DNA of 64,000 nucleotides from Prevotella sp. (GCA_017474515.1 JAFVHN010000041.1:1-64000); one strand, 5' to 3'. Positions 7,742-17,684 are shown, numbered from the stretch's first letter. Made by a program: numbers and translations. Notes: generated by a model not told the origin, from the letters alone.

Positions 7742-10700
7742 ATGCTATTTCAGAAGAGCATCGTAAATAAATACCAGAACGCGCTCCCCAAGGAAGTTAC
7801 GGCTGCCCCTTGGTCGTGTTACCAGCGGTTTTTTCTTGATAAGGACATTCAGCAGAACATCCTTCAAAGCAAGGAAGAGCAATTCCAGGAGGGCTTCCTC
7901 CGCGAGTTGTTCGTAAAGGTGCTGGGCTATACGCTGAACCCTTCGTCCGACTACAATTTGATTACCGAGAAGAAGAACGAGACGAACGCGAAGAAATCCG
8001 ACGGCGCCATTCTGCTCGACGGGAAGGTAATAGGCGTGATAGAACTGAAAGACCACAAGACCCCCGACCTTGCAAAAGTTGTGACACAGGCCTTTGGCTA
8101 CAAGAACCAGCATGTAGGCACTCGCCTTGTCATTATCTCCAACTTCGAGAAGCTGCGCCTGTATATCGACAATGCCGTGGAATATATGGAGTGGGACTTG
8201 TTCCGGCTTTCTGAAGACGCCTTCCGCGAGCTTTACCTCTGCCTGGCATGGCCGCAAGTGCAGAAGGGGGTTGCCCTGCGGATGATGGAAGAGTCGGTGT
8301 CGTCAGAAGACCAAATCACCAAGGCGCTCTATCGCGACTACTCCCAGTTCAAACGGCTGCTTTTTGCGGACATCTTGAAGCAGAACCCCGTAGCAGAAGG
8401 AGGGGATGAGAAGCAATGGCAACTGCTGCTCTTCAAGAAAACCCAGAAGTTGCTCGACCGCCTCCTTTTCATCTTCTTTGCCGAGGATTGCGGACTATTG
8501 CCGGCCAACTTGATGGTGCAGATTATCGACCAATGGGAACAACTGAAGGAATTTGACGAATACCGCCCCTTCTACGACCGCGTGAAGAAGTATTTCGGCT
8601 ATATGAACACGGGCTTTAAGAACAAGAAAATCGACGTGTTCGCCTACAACGGCGGCTTGTTCAAGCCCGACGAGGTGCTCGACACCATACGCATCAGCGA
8701 CGACCTGCTGGTGGAACACACGCGGCGGCTCTCTACCTACGACTTCAAGAGCGATGTCGATGTGAACATCCTCGGCCACATCTTCGAAAATTCATTGTCG
8801 GAAATCGAGGAAGTAACGCAGCAAATCACAAGTGGCAACGCCCCCTCCATTTCCAAGCGCAAGCAAGACGGCGTGTTCTACACCCCCCAATACATCACCA
8901 AATACATTGTTGACAACACCGTTGGCCGCCTTTGCACGGAGAAGAAGCAGGAACTCGGCATCGACGAATCGGAATACTTCAGCGACCAGCGCCGTCAGAT
9001 GCAGACAAAGAAACGCCTGCTCGCACAACTGCAACAATACCGCGAATGGCTGAAGCAAATCACCATCCTCGACCCCGCTTGCGGAAGCGGCGCCTTCCTC
9101 AATGCCGCCCTGCGTTCATTGATAGACGAGCACAAGCTCATTGACGAGATGGAGATGAAAATTTCCGACTTTTCCCTGCCCTTCGAGGGTGTGGAGAAAT
9201 ACATCCTCGAAAACAACCTCTTCGGCGTTGACATCAACGAGGAAAGCGTTGAGATAGCCCAGCTCTCGCTATGGCTTCGCACCGCCCAACCCCATCGCAA
9301 GCTGAACTCTCTCAACAAAAACATCAAGTGCGGCAATTCGCTCATCAGCGACCCCGCCATAGCCGGCGACAAGGCTTTCGATTGGCAAAAGGAATTCCCG
9401 CAAGTGTTTGAACGCGGAGGATTTGACGTGGTGATTGGAAATCCGCCGTATGTGCATCTTGAAAGCATTTTAGAAACATCCACCCAATTAGATAAAGTCG
9501 GCTTCTCGACATATAATAAAAGAGGAGACCTCTATTGTTTGTTTGTTGAAAAAGCTTTCCAATTAGCCAACATGAATGGGATGGTGTCATATATCATGCC
9601 TAACAAGTGGCTTCAGGCTGGCTATGGCAAAGAACTGAGAGCCTACTTCTTGAGCAAACGCTTGGAAAGGCTTATTGATTTTGGCGATATACAAATCTTC
9701 GAGGGTGCTACCACCTATCCTTGTATATTTGTTGGGCGTAATTCTGAGCCAGCCAAACAAATGTATGTGTCTGTGCTAAAAGCCGCTGATGCAAAAGATT
9801 TCTATCAGAATGTGAAAAACACGGAAGAGTTGTTTGACCTTTCGCAATTCACCAGCGACACATGGGTTATCTCATCACAAAAAGAAAAAGCCCTCTTGGA
9901 GCGTCTTTCATCTTCTCATCAAACGCTCAAAGATTTTATAGGTGGTGAAGCATATAGAGGTGTATTGACAGGACTTTCAGAGGCTTTCCTTATTGATGCC
10001 AAAACATACCAAAGAATCATCTCTAAGGACGAAAGAGCCAAACAAAGAATCTTTCCATTCTTGCAAGGGCGGAATATTACCCCATACGGAAAGGCCGAAG
10101 CAGCCAGCTATCTCATATTGTTTGAGAAGGGCTGGACACAACGAGAGCAGACCTTTGATGATGAAGCTGAAGCATGGAACTATCTGAAGGCTACATATCC
10201 TTCAATAGCTGAATGGCTTGAACCTTTTGCCGAAAAGGGCAGGAAACGAACCGACAAGGGAGATTTCTGGTGGGAGTTGCGAGCTTGCGATTATTATAAT
10301 CAGTTCGCCAAGCCCAAAATAATGTATCAAGCATTCCAAGTCAAGCCCTGTTTTATTTTCGACACGGAGGGTTTTTATTCAAACAATTCTATGTGGTTCA
10401 TCCCAACTGAATGCAAGGCTTTGCTTGCCATTTTCAATTCCCGTATGGGCTGGTGGCTGATAACAAAGTTCTGCTCACAAATTCAAAATGGCTATCAGTT
10501 GATATGGAGGTATTTTGGAAGAATACCTGTTCCGGATTATAACGATGATGACACATTGTTCACCCTTGCCGACACCATGCTCTCCCTTAATAAAGAGTTG
10601 CAGGCGAAGCGCGGCAAGTTCCTTCGCCGCTTGTCAGAGAACATGGAGGGTGTGAAGATAACGACCGCCTTGCAAACGTTTGACCAGCTGGACTTCAAGG

Positions 10701-10939
10701 CTTTCGTGGCTGAATTGAAGAAACAAAAGATAAAGCTGACGTTGAGCGACCAGGATGAGTGGGAAGACTATTTCAACCAATATCATGACGCTTGCCGGCA
10801 ACTCCAAGCGCAGATAGCCCAAACGGACAACGAGATTGATTTGCGCGTCTATCATCTCTACGGTCTCACCTACGACGAAGTGCTGACCGTAGATCCCCAG
10901 ACAAGCATCAAGGCGGAGGAATATGCTTTTGGGGGATGA
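7742..10939 (+). CDS. Type IIG restriction-modification enzyme (nuclease-methyltransferase fusion)
   Basis: 1065 aa with an N-terminal nuclease, a central N6-adenine methyltransferase and a C-terminal recognition domain. The nuclease shows a PD-(D/E)xK motif (GVIELK, Glu101 and Lys103, with an Asp in SDGAILLDGK just before). The methyltransferase shows motif I DPACGSGAF at Asp444 and motif IV GNPPY at Asn567. A TaqI-like specificity region and a helical tail follow. Single-protein architecture means no separate methylase or specificity gene is needed, and none is adjacent. Base composition changes sharply inside the gene: about 9440-10550, the recognition region, is far more AT-rich than both ends. 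The start is ATG 7742 because the upstream in-frame codons overlap the promoter. All key residues are intact, so it is probably active. Confidence 0.9.
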   Translation: MLFQKSIVNKYQNALPKEVTAAPWSCYQRFFLDKDIQQNILQSKEEQFQEGFLRELFVKVLGYTLNPSSDYNLITEKKNETNAKKSDGAILLDGKVIGVIELKDHKTPDLAKVVTQAFGYKNQHVGTRLVIISNFEKLRLYIDNAVEYMEWDLFRLSEDAFRELYLCLAWPQVQKGVALRMMEESVSSEDQITKALYRDYSQFKRLLFADILKQNPVAEGGDEKQWQLLLFKKTQKLLDRLLFIFFAEDCGLLPANLMVQIIDQWEQLKEFDEYRPFYDRVKKYFGYMNTGFKNKKIDVFAYNGGLFKPDEVLDTIRISDDLLVEHTRRLSTYDFKSDVDVNILGHIFENSLSEIEEVTQQITSGNAPSISKRKQDGVFYTPQYITKYIVDNTVGRLCTEKKQELGIDESEYFSDQRRQMQTKKRLLAQLQQYREWLKQITILDPACGSGAFLNAALRSLIDEHKLIDEMEMKISDFSLPFEGVEKYILENNLFGVDINEESVEIAQLSLWLRTAQPHRKLNSLNKNIKCGNSLISDPAIAGDKAFDWQKEFPQVFERGGFDVVIGNPPYVHLESILETSTQLDKVGFSTYNKRGDLYCLFVEKAFQLANMNGMVSYIMPNKWLQAGYGKELRAYFLSKRLERLIDFGDIQIFEGATTYPCIFVGRNSEPAKQMYVSVLKAADAKDFYQNVKNTEELFDLSQFTSDTWVISSQKEKALLERLSSSHQTLKDFIGGEAYRGVLTGLSEAFLIDAKTYQRIISKDERAKQRIFPFLQGRNITPYGKAEAASYLILFEKGWTQREQTFDDEAEAWNYLKATYPSIAEWLEPFAEKGRKRTDKGDFWWELRACDYYNQFAKPKIMYQAFQVKPCFIFDTEGFYSNNSMWFIPTECKALLAIFNSRMGWWLITKFCSQIQNGYQLIWRYFGRIPVPDYNDDDTLFTLADTMLSLNKELQAKRGKFLRRLSENMEGVKITTALQTFDQLDFKAFVAELKKQKIKLTLSDQDEWEDYFNQYHDACRQLQAQIAQTDNEIDLRVYHLYGLTYDEVLTVDPQTSIKAEEYAFGG

Positions 10940-11000
10940 TGTCTCAAAAATGTTGATTTTATAAGAGCCGCCAATAGATGCCGCCAATAGATGCCGCCAA

Positions 11001-11372
11001 TAGGAGCCGACGCTTCCAAGCGTCGGACTATATATCTATCCGAAATTGAATTTAAAGTTACTCCGACGCTATAGGAGCCGACGCTTCCAAGCGTCGGACT
11101 ATATATATCCGAAATTGAATTTAAAGTTACTCCGACGCTATAGGAGCCGACGCTTCCAAGCGTCGGACTATATATCTATCCGAAGTTGAATTTAAAGTTA
11201 CTCCGACGCTATAGGAGCCGACGCTTCCAAGCGTCGGACTATATATATCCGAAATTGAATTTAAAGTTACTCCGACGCTATAGGAGCCGACGCTTCCAAG
11301 CGTCGGACTATATATATCTATCCGAAGTTGAATTTAAAGTTACTCCGACGCTTGGAAGCGTCGGCTCCTATT
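11001..11372. repeat. Tandem array of five 69/71-bp hairpin units
   Basis: Units start at 11001, 11072, 11141, 11212 and 11281, giving periods 71, 69, 71, 69. Each unit has the perfect hairpin CCGACGCTT-CC-AAGCGTCGG, then a TATATATC stretch, then an AT-rich segment with AATTTAAAGTTACTCC. The array closes with the hairpin in the opposite orientation (11345-11366). Degenerate GCCGCCAATAG units flank it on the left, and GGCGGYTYCTATT units on the right. It fills the gap between two converging genes. Confidence 0.92.
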
Positions 11373-11500
11373 TGCGTCGGCTGCTATTTGCGGTTTCTAT
11401 TGCGTCGGCTGCTATTGGCGGCTCCTGTTGCGTCGGCTGCTATTGGCGGTTTCTATTTGCGGCTCCTAAGGGGGTGTTTTCCACTTGTTGCTATAGATTT

Positions 11501-14500
11501 CTATGGGTTTTCGGCCTGCTCCATGTCGATGAGCGAGCGGAACTGGTGGGCGGGCTGGTGGTTGATGTCGAGGGCCTCCACCTCTGCGAGATAGCTCATG
11601 GCGCGTTTCTTGTCGCCCATGCCGTAATGTCCGAGGGCGAGCATGAATTTGCAATGTATGAGGTTCTTGGTGTCGAGTTCCGACGGCTCGCCGCTTGTTT
11701 CCCAAATGAGGAGGTCGGGCAGGGAAACGGCGAAGTAGTCCATGACCTGGTGCTCGAAGATGTGTTGCTTGCCGTAGTTGATGAGCCGGTAGAAACGACT
11801 ATGTGCCTCTCCATCGCGGTGTAGTTTGAGGAGGGCCATGCCCTGATAGAAAATCTTTTCGGGCTTGGCATCGTTGTAGTACATGGCGGCTGCGGGTTCC
11901 CGGGGCCCTGTGGTGGCCTGCTCCCAGCACTCCACGGCTTTCGCTTTAAGTTGAAGAGTGCAGGTTGAAGAATGAGCGGTGGAGGGTGAAGAATTGTCAT
12001 TTGCTTCATTGGCTTTCGCGTCGTAGGCGATGCCGAGCAGGTAGTAGAAGTCGTTTTCCTGAGCGCCGTGGAGCTTGCCTTCGCCAAGATGCCGGGGGTA
12101 TTCAAGGCATTCGTTGAGCAAGGCGATGGCCTTGTCATAGTCCTTTCCGGCGATGGCTTTCTTTGCCAGTTCCACGCGGCAAATCTGGTATTGCGCCGGC
12201 ACTTTTCCTTCGCCTCCCTCCCAGGGGTGGAAGGTGTGGGCGTCGAGTTTCTTCATGGCTTCCTCGTAGCGCCCTGTCTGGTTGAGCAGGGTGATTTCCT
12301 CGAGCACGAGGTCGTCGCGCCGTTGTATGAGCCTGGGGTGTTTTTGCAAGAAGGCCAGCCGTTCGGCGTGGGGTTTTTGCATGCGTTTGTATAGCTGGTC
12401 GAGCTCCATGAGCACGCGAGCGTCGGTGGTGTCGAGGCTGAATGCCTTTTCCATGTACTCCAGGGCCTCGAGGGGGCGGTTCTGTTTGTTGAAGCGTGCG
12501 AGCGCGAGGTTTCGCCACACGGTGGGGAAGTCCGCGTCGAGCGTTGCCGAGCGTTCCCAGTTCTCGATGGCGAGGTCGTATTGCCGCGCCGCGTAGTAGA
12601 GGCACCCGAGGTAGTAGGGCGCCTTGGCCCCTTCTGGGTTGGCGGCCTTGGCGGCGTTGAGCACGCACACGTCTTCCAGGCGGTTGGGGAAGCAGCAATA
12701 GCTGTCGGCTTGCTCGGCCTGTTGGTAGAAGGCGAGGGCCGTGCTCTCGCTGGTGGCGCTCCTGTCTTGGAAATATCCCAGGTAATAGGATGTCATGGGC
12801 GATTTCCTCAAGGCTTTTGCCACGGCGGGGATGGTGAGCACCTGCGCGGCCTCGTCCCAAAGCCCCGCCTGTGCGTAGTCGAGGGCCAGTTCGTGGTAGT
12901 TGCCCACGGCCCCGTGCATCATTTCCACCATTTCCTTGAGCACGTCCTTTTCTTTTGTCAGGAGGTATTTTTCGTAGATGATGCCGTAGTTGAAGCGGTC
13001 GAGCAAGAGCGACTCCCGGATGAGTTGCAGGCGTTGGTTCAGCTCTTTTGAAGTCCCCATCTGCAGCGCGCCCTTCTGGTTGGCCTCCTGCCTGAGCCTG
13101 AGCACGGCGGCTTTCAGTGCCCGCGCCTTGTGGTTGCAACTGTTGAAAACGAGGCATCGGTTCAGCTCTTCGAGGGCGTTGTCGTAGCGGTGTTGCGCCG
13201 TGCTGATGCAGGCCGCCTCGAAGTAGCCGGCGTCGGCCCACGCCTTGTTCCATGTGCTTTTCCAGAACAGGTCGTAAGCCTCTTGTCGGCGGTCCTGGTA
13301 TTTCAAAGCGAGTGCGAGGTTGAAGACGGGCTCGCCGTCGTAGGGGTTGGGATTTCGCTTTTTGAGTATTCTCACGGCTTGTCGCAGGAAAGTCTCGGCC
13401 CTTTGGAAGCGCCCTCGCCTGAGGAACCAGAGCCCCGCCTGGTTGAGGCACCTGACGTCGTCGGGGTCGCGGCGGAGCGCCTCCTCGTAGTAGTCGAGGG
13501 CCGACCAGGTGGCGTGGCGGTATTGCTCCAGGTGGAGTCCGGTGAGGAAGAGCTGGTCGTTGGTCTTCGTGTCCTTGGGCGAAAGGGCGGCCTCGGCGGC
13601 GTCGGGGATGGGGCGTATCTCGTCGTCCTCGGCCGTCCAGGTCATCAACGGGGCACCCTTTGCGTCGGGCCTTGTGATGACGAAAACCAGGTCTTCCATG
13701 TTTGCGCCCTTCACGTCGATGGTTTGCTCAAATACCTCCTCGGGTGAAAGCGCCAGCGTTTGGCTGAAGTATTCCTCGGTTTTAATCTTTGAGCGGAGCA
13801 CCGCCCGCACCGTCTGCCTTGATGTTGCCAGGAGCTTGACGCAAAGGCCGGCGGGCGTCTTTTCTATGTTGAAAATGAAGTCCTTGGTGGCCTGCTTGAC
13901 GATGCCGAGCTCGCGGTAGGGCATGAAATATTGCACGAATTGCTTTTCCTCGTAGGGCATGAGCCATGCGAAGTCGGGCTGGTTCTCGGTATAAACGCCC
14001 GCCATCAGCTCTATGTATGGCCTGAAGGCTTGCTGGCCGTTGGCTTCCGGCGGGAAGGGGTCGGTGAGGTTCCGGTCCCAGGCACGTCCGAAGTCGCCGT
14101 TTCCCCAGGTCCATTGTTTCTTTCCCGGCGAGAAATGGTGGCTGGCCACGTGGAGCATGCCGCCCCTGGTGTCGTTCTCGTAGCCGCCCTCGAAGTTGTA
14201 TTTTGAGTTGACGGCCATGTAGCTGGTGGGCACCTTGATGTTCTTGTAGTTCGAGATGTCCACGCCGGCGGAGTAGTCCATTTTGTAATAGGTGCCGGTG
14301 GCGATGGGGAAACTTGACACGGCGCGCTTGCCGTGGTCGAAGACGGCGTTGACATCGGGCGGGAACACCGACTGGTAGGCGTCGTTGACCTCCACGGCGG
14401 GGTTGGCCCACCAGAGGAAAGTCTGAGGCAGGGGGGTGCGGTTGCTCACGCGGCCCTGTATCTCCAGGAAGGCGCATCCCGGCCGCAAGGTAAATCCGGC

Positions 14501-14974
14501 GGCTCCTTTCTGGTGGAACATCTGTTCCATTTCGTTCATCCACACGGTGATGGAGCCGTCTTCGTTGTCCACGATGGCGGCGTCAACAGGCATAAAGGTG
14601 GAGGGGCGGTGGTGCTGGGGCCAGTTGAACTCTATGCCGCCGGAAATCCACGGGCCGAGCAGGCCCACCAGGGCCGGTTTAATGACGTGGTTGTAGTACA
14701 CGAAATGGCGCTCCTTGATTTTGTCGTACGCCATCTGCACGCGGCCGCCCAGTTCGGGCAAAAGCATGACCTTTATATATTCGTTCTCCAGCCAGATGGC
14801 GTGGTACTGCTTGTCCTCTTTCTTGTCGGACAGGGTTTCAATGACGGGATAAGGGTACACCACGCCGCTCGAGCCCTGATAGACGCGTTTCTCAAGGAAC
14901 ATCGGGTTCTTGTCGGGTTTGCCCACCTCGTAAGTGGGAATGGTTACAAGTTCTCTCCAAGCTTTTACTGACAT
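11501..14974 (-). CDS. DUF5107 and TPR-repeat protein
   Basis: 1157-aa protein. The first ~420 residues form the DUF5107 region, beta-rich and resembling the galactose-mutarotase-like fold of several carbohydrate-active enzymes; LLPELGGRV near residues 93-101 and SGGIEFNWPQHHRP near 131-144 stand out. From about residue 480 the protein is a long run of TPR helices (for example PYYLGCLYYAARQYDLAIENW). There is no signal peptide, so it should be cytoplasmic. It begins 4 bases after the sugar-porter gene, which implies one transcript and a job in handling the imported sugar. Catalytic residues cannot be named from sequence alone. Confidence 0.8.
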   Translation of the reverse strand: MSVKAWRELVTIPTYEVGKPDKNPMFLEKRVYQGSSGVVYPYPVIETLSDKKEDKQYHAIWLENEYIKVMLLPELGGRVQMAYDKIKERHFVYYNHVIKPALVGLLGPWISGGIEFNWPQHHRPSTFMPVDAAIVDNEDGSITVWMNEMEQMFHQKGAAGFTLRPGCAFLEIQGRVSNRTPLPQTFLWWANPAVEVNDAYQSVFPPDVNAVFDHGKRAVSSFPIATGTYYKMDYSAGVDISNYKNIKVPTSYMAVNSKYNFEGGYENDTRGGMLHVASHHFSPGKKQWTWGNGDFGRAWDRNLTDPFPPEANGQQAFRPYIELMAGVYTENQPDFAWLMPYEEKQFVQYFMPYRELGIVKQATKDFIFNIEKTPAGLCVKLLATSRQTVRAVLRSKIKTEEYFSQTLALSPEEVFEQTIDVKGANMEDLVFVITRPDAKGAPLMTWTAEDDEIRPIPDAAEAALSPKDTKTNDQLFLTGLHLEQYRHATWSALDYYEEALRRDPDDVRCLNQAGLWFLRRGRFQRAETFLRQAVRILKKRNPNPYDGEPVFNLALALKYQDRRQEAYDLFWKSTWNKAWADAGYFEAACISTAQHRYDNALEELNRCLVFNSCNHKARALKAAVLRLRQEANQKGALQMGTSKELNQRLQLIRESLLLDRFNYGIIYEKYLLTKEKDVLKEMVEMMHGAVGNYHELALDYAQAGLWDEAAQVLTIPAVAKALRKSPMTSYYLGYFQDRSATSESTALAFYQQAEQADSYCCFPNRLEDVCVLNAAKAANPEGAKAPYYLGCLYYAARQYDLAIENWERSATLDADFPTVWRNLALARFNKQNRPLEALEYMEKAFSLDTTDARVLMELDQLYKRMQKPHAERLAFLQKHPRLIQRRDDLVLEEITLLNQTGRYEEAMKKLDAHTFHPWEGGEGKVPAQYQICRVELAKKAIAGKDYDKAIALLNECLEYPRHLGEGKLHGAQENDFYYLLGIAYDAKANEANDNSSPSTAHSSTCTLQLKAKAVECWEQATTGPREPAAAMYYNDAKPEKIFYQGMALLKLHRDGEAHSRFYRLINYGKQHIFEHQVMDYFAVSLPDLLIWETSGEPSELDTKNLIHCKFMLALGHYGMGDKKRAMSYLAEVEALDINHQPAHQFRSLIDMEQAENP

Positions 14975-14978
14975 AGTC

Positions 14979-16277
14979 TTAGTTGTTAGTTAATTCTTTT
15001 TCAAGTTGTTCCAGTGATTTCCCCTTTGTTTCGGGACAACGGCGGAAAAGGAAGATGAATGCTCCTACGCAGATGGCACTGTAAATCCAGAAGGTGCCGC
15101 TGCTGCCGAGTGCGGCGTTCATCGAGGGGAACGAGAATGTCAACGTGCAACATCCCACCCACAGGGCGAAGGTACAGGTGGCCATGGCGATGCCGCGCAC
15201 GCGGTGGGGGAAGATTTCGGCCAGCAGCGTCCATGTGACGGGTCCGAGCGTCATGGCATAGACCGAGATGGCGGCCACCACCAGTGCCACCATCAGGAAT
15301 CCCGTCATGCCCATGAAATAGCAGGTGCCGAGTACGAAATAGATGATGCCCAGGCCGCCTGCTCCCAGGAGTATCAGTGTGCGGCGTCCCCACCGCTCGA
15401 TGGTGTAGAGTGCCACAATGGTGAACACCACGTTGGCAATGCCCGTGATGACAATGTTGATGAACATGCCATCGACATTGAAGCCGGCGCCCACGAATAT
15501 TTCCTGTGCGTAGTTGAAAATGACATTGGTGCCGCACCATTGCTGGAAGACGGCAATGACCAGTCCGAGCAGCAGCACGCGCCCGTATTTGCTTTGCAGG
15601 AGCTCCTTCAGTCCCGCCTCTTGCCGTGTTTGTTGCGATGCCATTGCGGCCTTCTGCTTCAAATAGACCGGGCTTTCGGGAATGAAGAAACTCATCAGCA
15701 GGAACAATCCGGCCGGCAGCGTCTCGGCCCAGAACATCCATCGCCAGCCCCATTCCACGTTCCACGCCTGGCTTTCGGCCACCGTGGTGTCGCGGGCCAC
15801 GAGCATGTTTACAATCTGTGCTCCCAGAATGCCCAGGACGATGGTCATCTGGTTGAGGCTCACCATTCGTCCGCGGATGGCTGGCGGGCTGACTTCGGCA
15901 ATGTACATGGGCGAGAGGGCCGATGCCACGCCGATGCCCACGCCTCCCACGAAGCGGGCGATGTTGAACAATGTGAAGTCGTTGAAAAGGCCCGTGGCCA
16001 GGGCCGACACGGTGAACAGCACGGCGGCAAACGTCAGCAGCGGCTTGCGCCCGTAGCGGTCGGCGGCGGCTCCGGCCACCATGGCTCCGGCCAGGCATCC
16101 CACCAATGCGGCTGTCATGGCCACGCCTTGCAACAATGGTGACTCGCTGATGCCGAAATAAAGTTCGTAGAACGGTTTGGCGCCGCCTATCACCACCCAG
16201 TCGTAGCCGAAGAGCAGGCCGCCCATGGCCGACACTGCGCAGATGAAATACAGGAATCCTTTTTTGAAGTCTTGCAT
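14979..16277 (-). CDS. MFS sugar porter (sugar:H+ symporter family)
   Basis: 432-aa inner-membrane transporter with 12 predicted helices. Family signatures: the loop 2-3 motif DRYGRKP, RFVGGVGIGVASALSPMYIAE with the following RGRMVSLNQ, PESPVYL before the central loop, the helix 10-11 segment PVTWTLLAEIFPHRVRG, and the C-terminal PETKGKSLEQLE. XylE and AraE belong here; the exact sugar is unknown. Slightly shorter than XylE (~490 aa). It heads an operon with the DUF5107 protein. Confidence 0.88.
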   Translation of the reverse strand: MQDFKKGFLYFICAVSAMGGLLFGYDWVVIGGAKPFYELYFGISESPLLQGVAMTAALVGCLAGAMVAGAAADRYGRKPLLTFAAVLFTVSALATGLFNDFTLFNIARFVGGVGIGVASALSPMYIAEVSPPAIRGRMVSLNQMTIVLGILGAQIVNMLVARDTTVAESQAWNVEWGWRWMFWAETLPAGLFLLMSFFIPESPVYLKQKAAMASQQTRQEAGLKELLQSKYGRVLLLGLVIAVFQQWCGTNVIFNYAQEIFVGAGFNVDGMFINIVITGIANVVFTIVALYTIERWGRRTLILLGAGGLGIIYFVLGTCYFMGMTGFLMVALVVAAISVYAMTLGPVTWTLLAEIFPHRVRGIAMATCTFALWVGCCTLTFSFPSMNAALGSSGTFWIYSAICVGAFIFLFRRCPETKGKSLEQLEKELTNN

Positions 16278-16379
16278 AATGGAAAGTCGCTTTATTTACG
16301 CTTTATTTACTTTTTTATAATAATAACGAGGCGAAATGATGAAATGGTTAAATCGAAAATAAATCGTAAATGGTAAATA

Positions 16380-17684
16380 CTAAGGTTTTTCGCGTTTCAG
16401 CACTTGTGTCATGCAGTGTGCCGCTCCGTAGCCGCTGATGAGGCTTTCCAGCGGCACCCATTCCACGGTGACGCCGGCCTCTTGCAACCGTTGTTGCAAG
16501 GTTTCGCTCTGTCCGCCCACGGCCATGATGTGTCGCGGCGCTATGGTGAGGAAATTGTTGGCGTAGTGCATCTCGTCGTCGTGGTCGATGGGGATGATTT
16601 GGAAGCCCCGCTTGCGGAGGAAGTCCACGAAGGGCCTGTCGCGCTTGATGAGTTTATAGGCCGTCTTTCCCGGCTTTCGCGCCCAGATGTCGCAGGTGAC
16701 GTATTCCGGCTCTCCGGGCTTTGCGGTCAGCCTGCTGCTCACCATGGTGCAAAGGTCGCGGTCGATGATGTTGAAATAGGTGTCGAGGTGCATTTGCATT
16801 TGCCAAAACTTATGGTCGCGCACTACCACCACGGTGTCGTGCCCAAAGGCGTCGGCCTCCAGTATCTGGCGGATGCCCTCGTCGTTGGTGCGCATTCCGC
16901 AGCCGATGAGCGACAGCGTCCCGGCGGGGATGTAGTCGCCGCCCTCCAGTCTGCCGTCGCCGTTGATGCTAAGCACGGGCTGCAGTCCGAGATGTTCGTA
17001 ACAAAGGCTGATGATGCGCGTTTCGGGGGCCCGCTGCGATGAGTTCATGTTGCAGATGATGTGCCCGCGCGGAGTGGTGATGCTTTGGTCGCGGGTGAAG
17101 TAGAGGTTCATCAGCGGGTTTTGGATGTATTCTGCCTCGAGGCCCGTGTTGTTGTCGGTCGCGTGGAGTTTCACCGTGGGTTGCAGTAAAATGCAACGGA
17201 TGAGGTCGGCGCGGCTCATCTTGTGCAGCACGTCCTGCCTGTATTCTTCGGTGCTGACGGAGTCGGCATCGGGAATGTCGCTGATGTCGTAACGCATCGT
17301 TCCCTCGGCAAGCATGCGCAGGCTGTCGGTGCCCACTTCGCCCAAAATATCGGTCACGCTGTGAACGCGTATGCCGTTCTGTTCCAGCATGTTGATGTAA
17401 CCGCGGTGTTCCTCTGCGGCTTTGTCCACGTCGAAATAGTCTTCAAAGAGTCCTGCCGAGGGGTGTATCACGCCGTTGAAAAGCTCCTGGCCCGGAGTGT
17501 GCATGAGGATGTCGGTTGCTTTCAGCCATTCTGCACGCGGAAAGTCGGTTTCGGGTTCCTGTGCCGCCACAGCGGTGGAAAAAACGAGGAAGGCGGAAAA
17601 CAACAGTCGCCGCATTGCTCGCGGACGGCGTTTCGGGGTTGAGGTCACGTCAAGGCGCGGCGTCATTGCTATCTCGGTGCTCAT
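16380..17684 (-). CDS. Exported arginine deiminase family protein
   Basis: 434-aa member of the arginine deiminase/amidinotransferase fold. Motifs in order: FTRDQSI, the guanidine-binding EGGD, MHLDTYF (catalytic His) and GYGAAHCMTQ with the nucleophile Cys424. Arginine deiminases make citrulline and ammonia and are normally cytoplasmic, yet here residues 24-44 (MRRLLFSAF...AVAAQ) form a signal peptide. A start at codon 24 (17615) would give a standard signal peptide; the long start at 17684 fits the -7 box at 17711-17718 with a ~20-base leader. Either way export is likely. There are no arcB/arcC/arcD neighbours, so it is not part of a normal ADI operon. The exact substrate (free arginine or a related guanidino compound) is inferred. 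Confidence 0.85.
   Translation of the reverse strand: MSTEIAMTPRLDVTSTPKRRPRAMRRLLFSAFLVFSTAVAAQEPETDFPRAEWLKATDILMHTPGQELFNGVIHPSAGLFEDYFDVDKAAEEHRGYINMLEQNGIRVHSVTDILGEVGTDSLRMLAEGTMRYDISDIPDADSVSTEEYRQDVLHKMSRADLIRCILLQPTVKLHATDNNTGLEAEYIQNPLMNLYFTRDQSITTPRGHIICNMNSSQRAPETRIISLCYEHLGLQPVLSINGDGRLEGGDYIPAGTLSLIGCGMRTNDEGIRQILEADAFGHDTVVVVRDHKFWQMQMHLDTYFNIIDRDLCTMVSSRLTAKPGEPEYVTCDIWARKPGKTAYKLIKRDRPFVDFLRKRGFQIIPIDHDDEMHYANNFLTIAPRHIMAVGGQSETLQQRLQEAGVTVEWVPLESLISGYGAAHCMTQVLKREKP

Noticed and set aside
11001-11372. CRISPR array
   Set aside because: The whole 69/71-bp unit is repeated, including what would be spacers; no cas genes are nearby. The same holds for the array at 35033-35262.
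11186-11824. 212-codon plus-strand frame across the hairpin array
   Set aside because: Its start is the tandem repeat itself and the rest is antisense to the DUF5107 gene.
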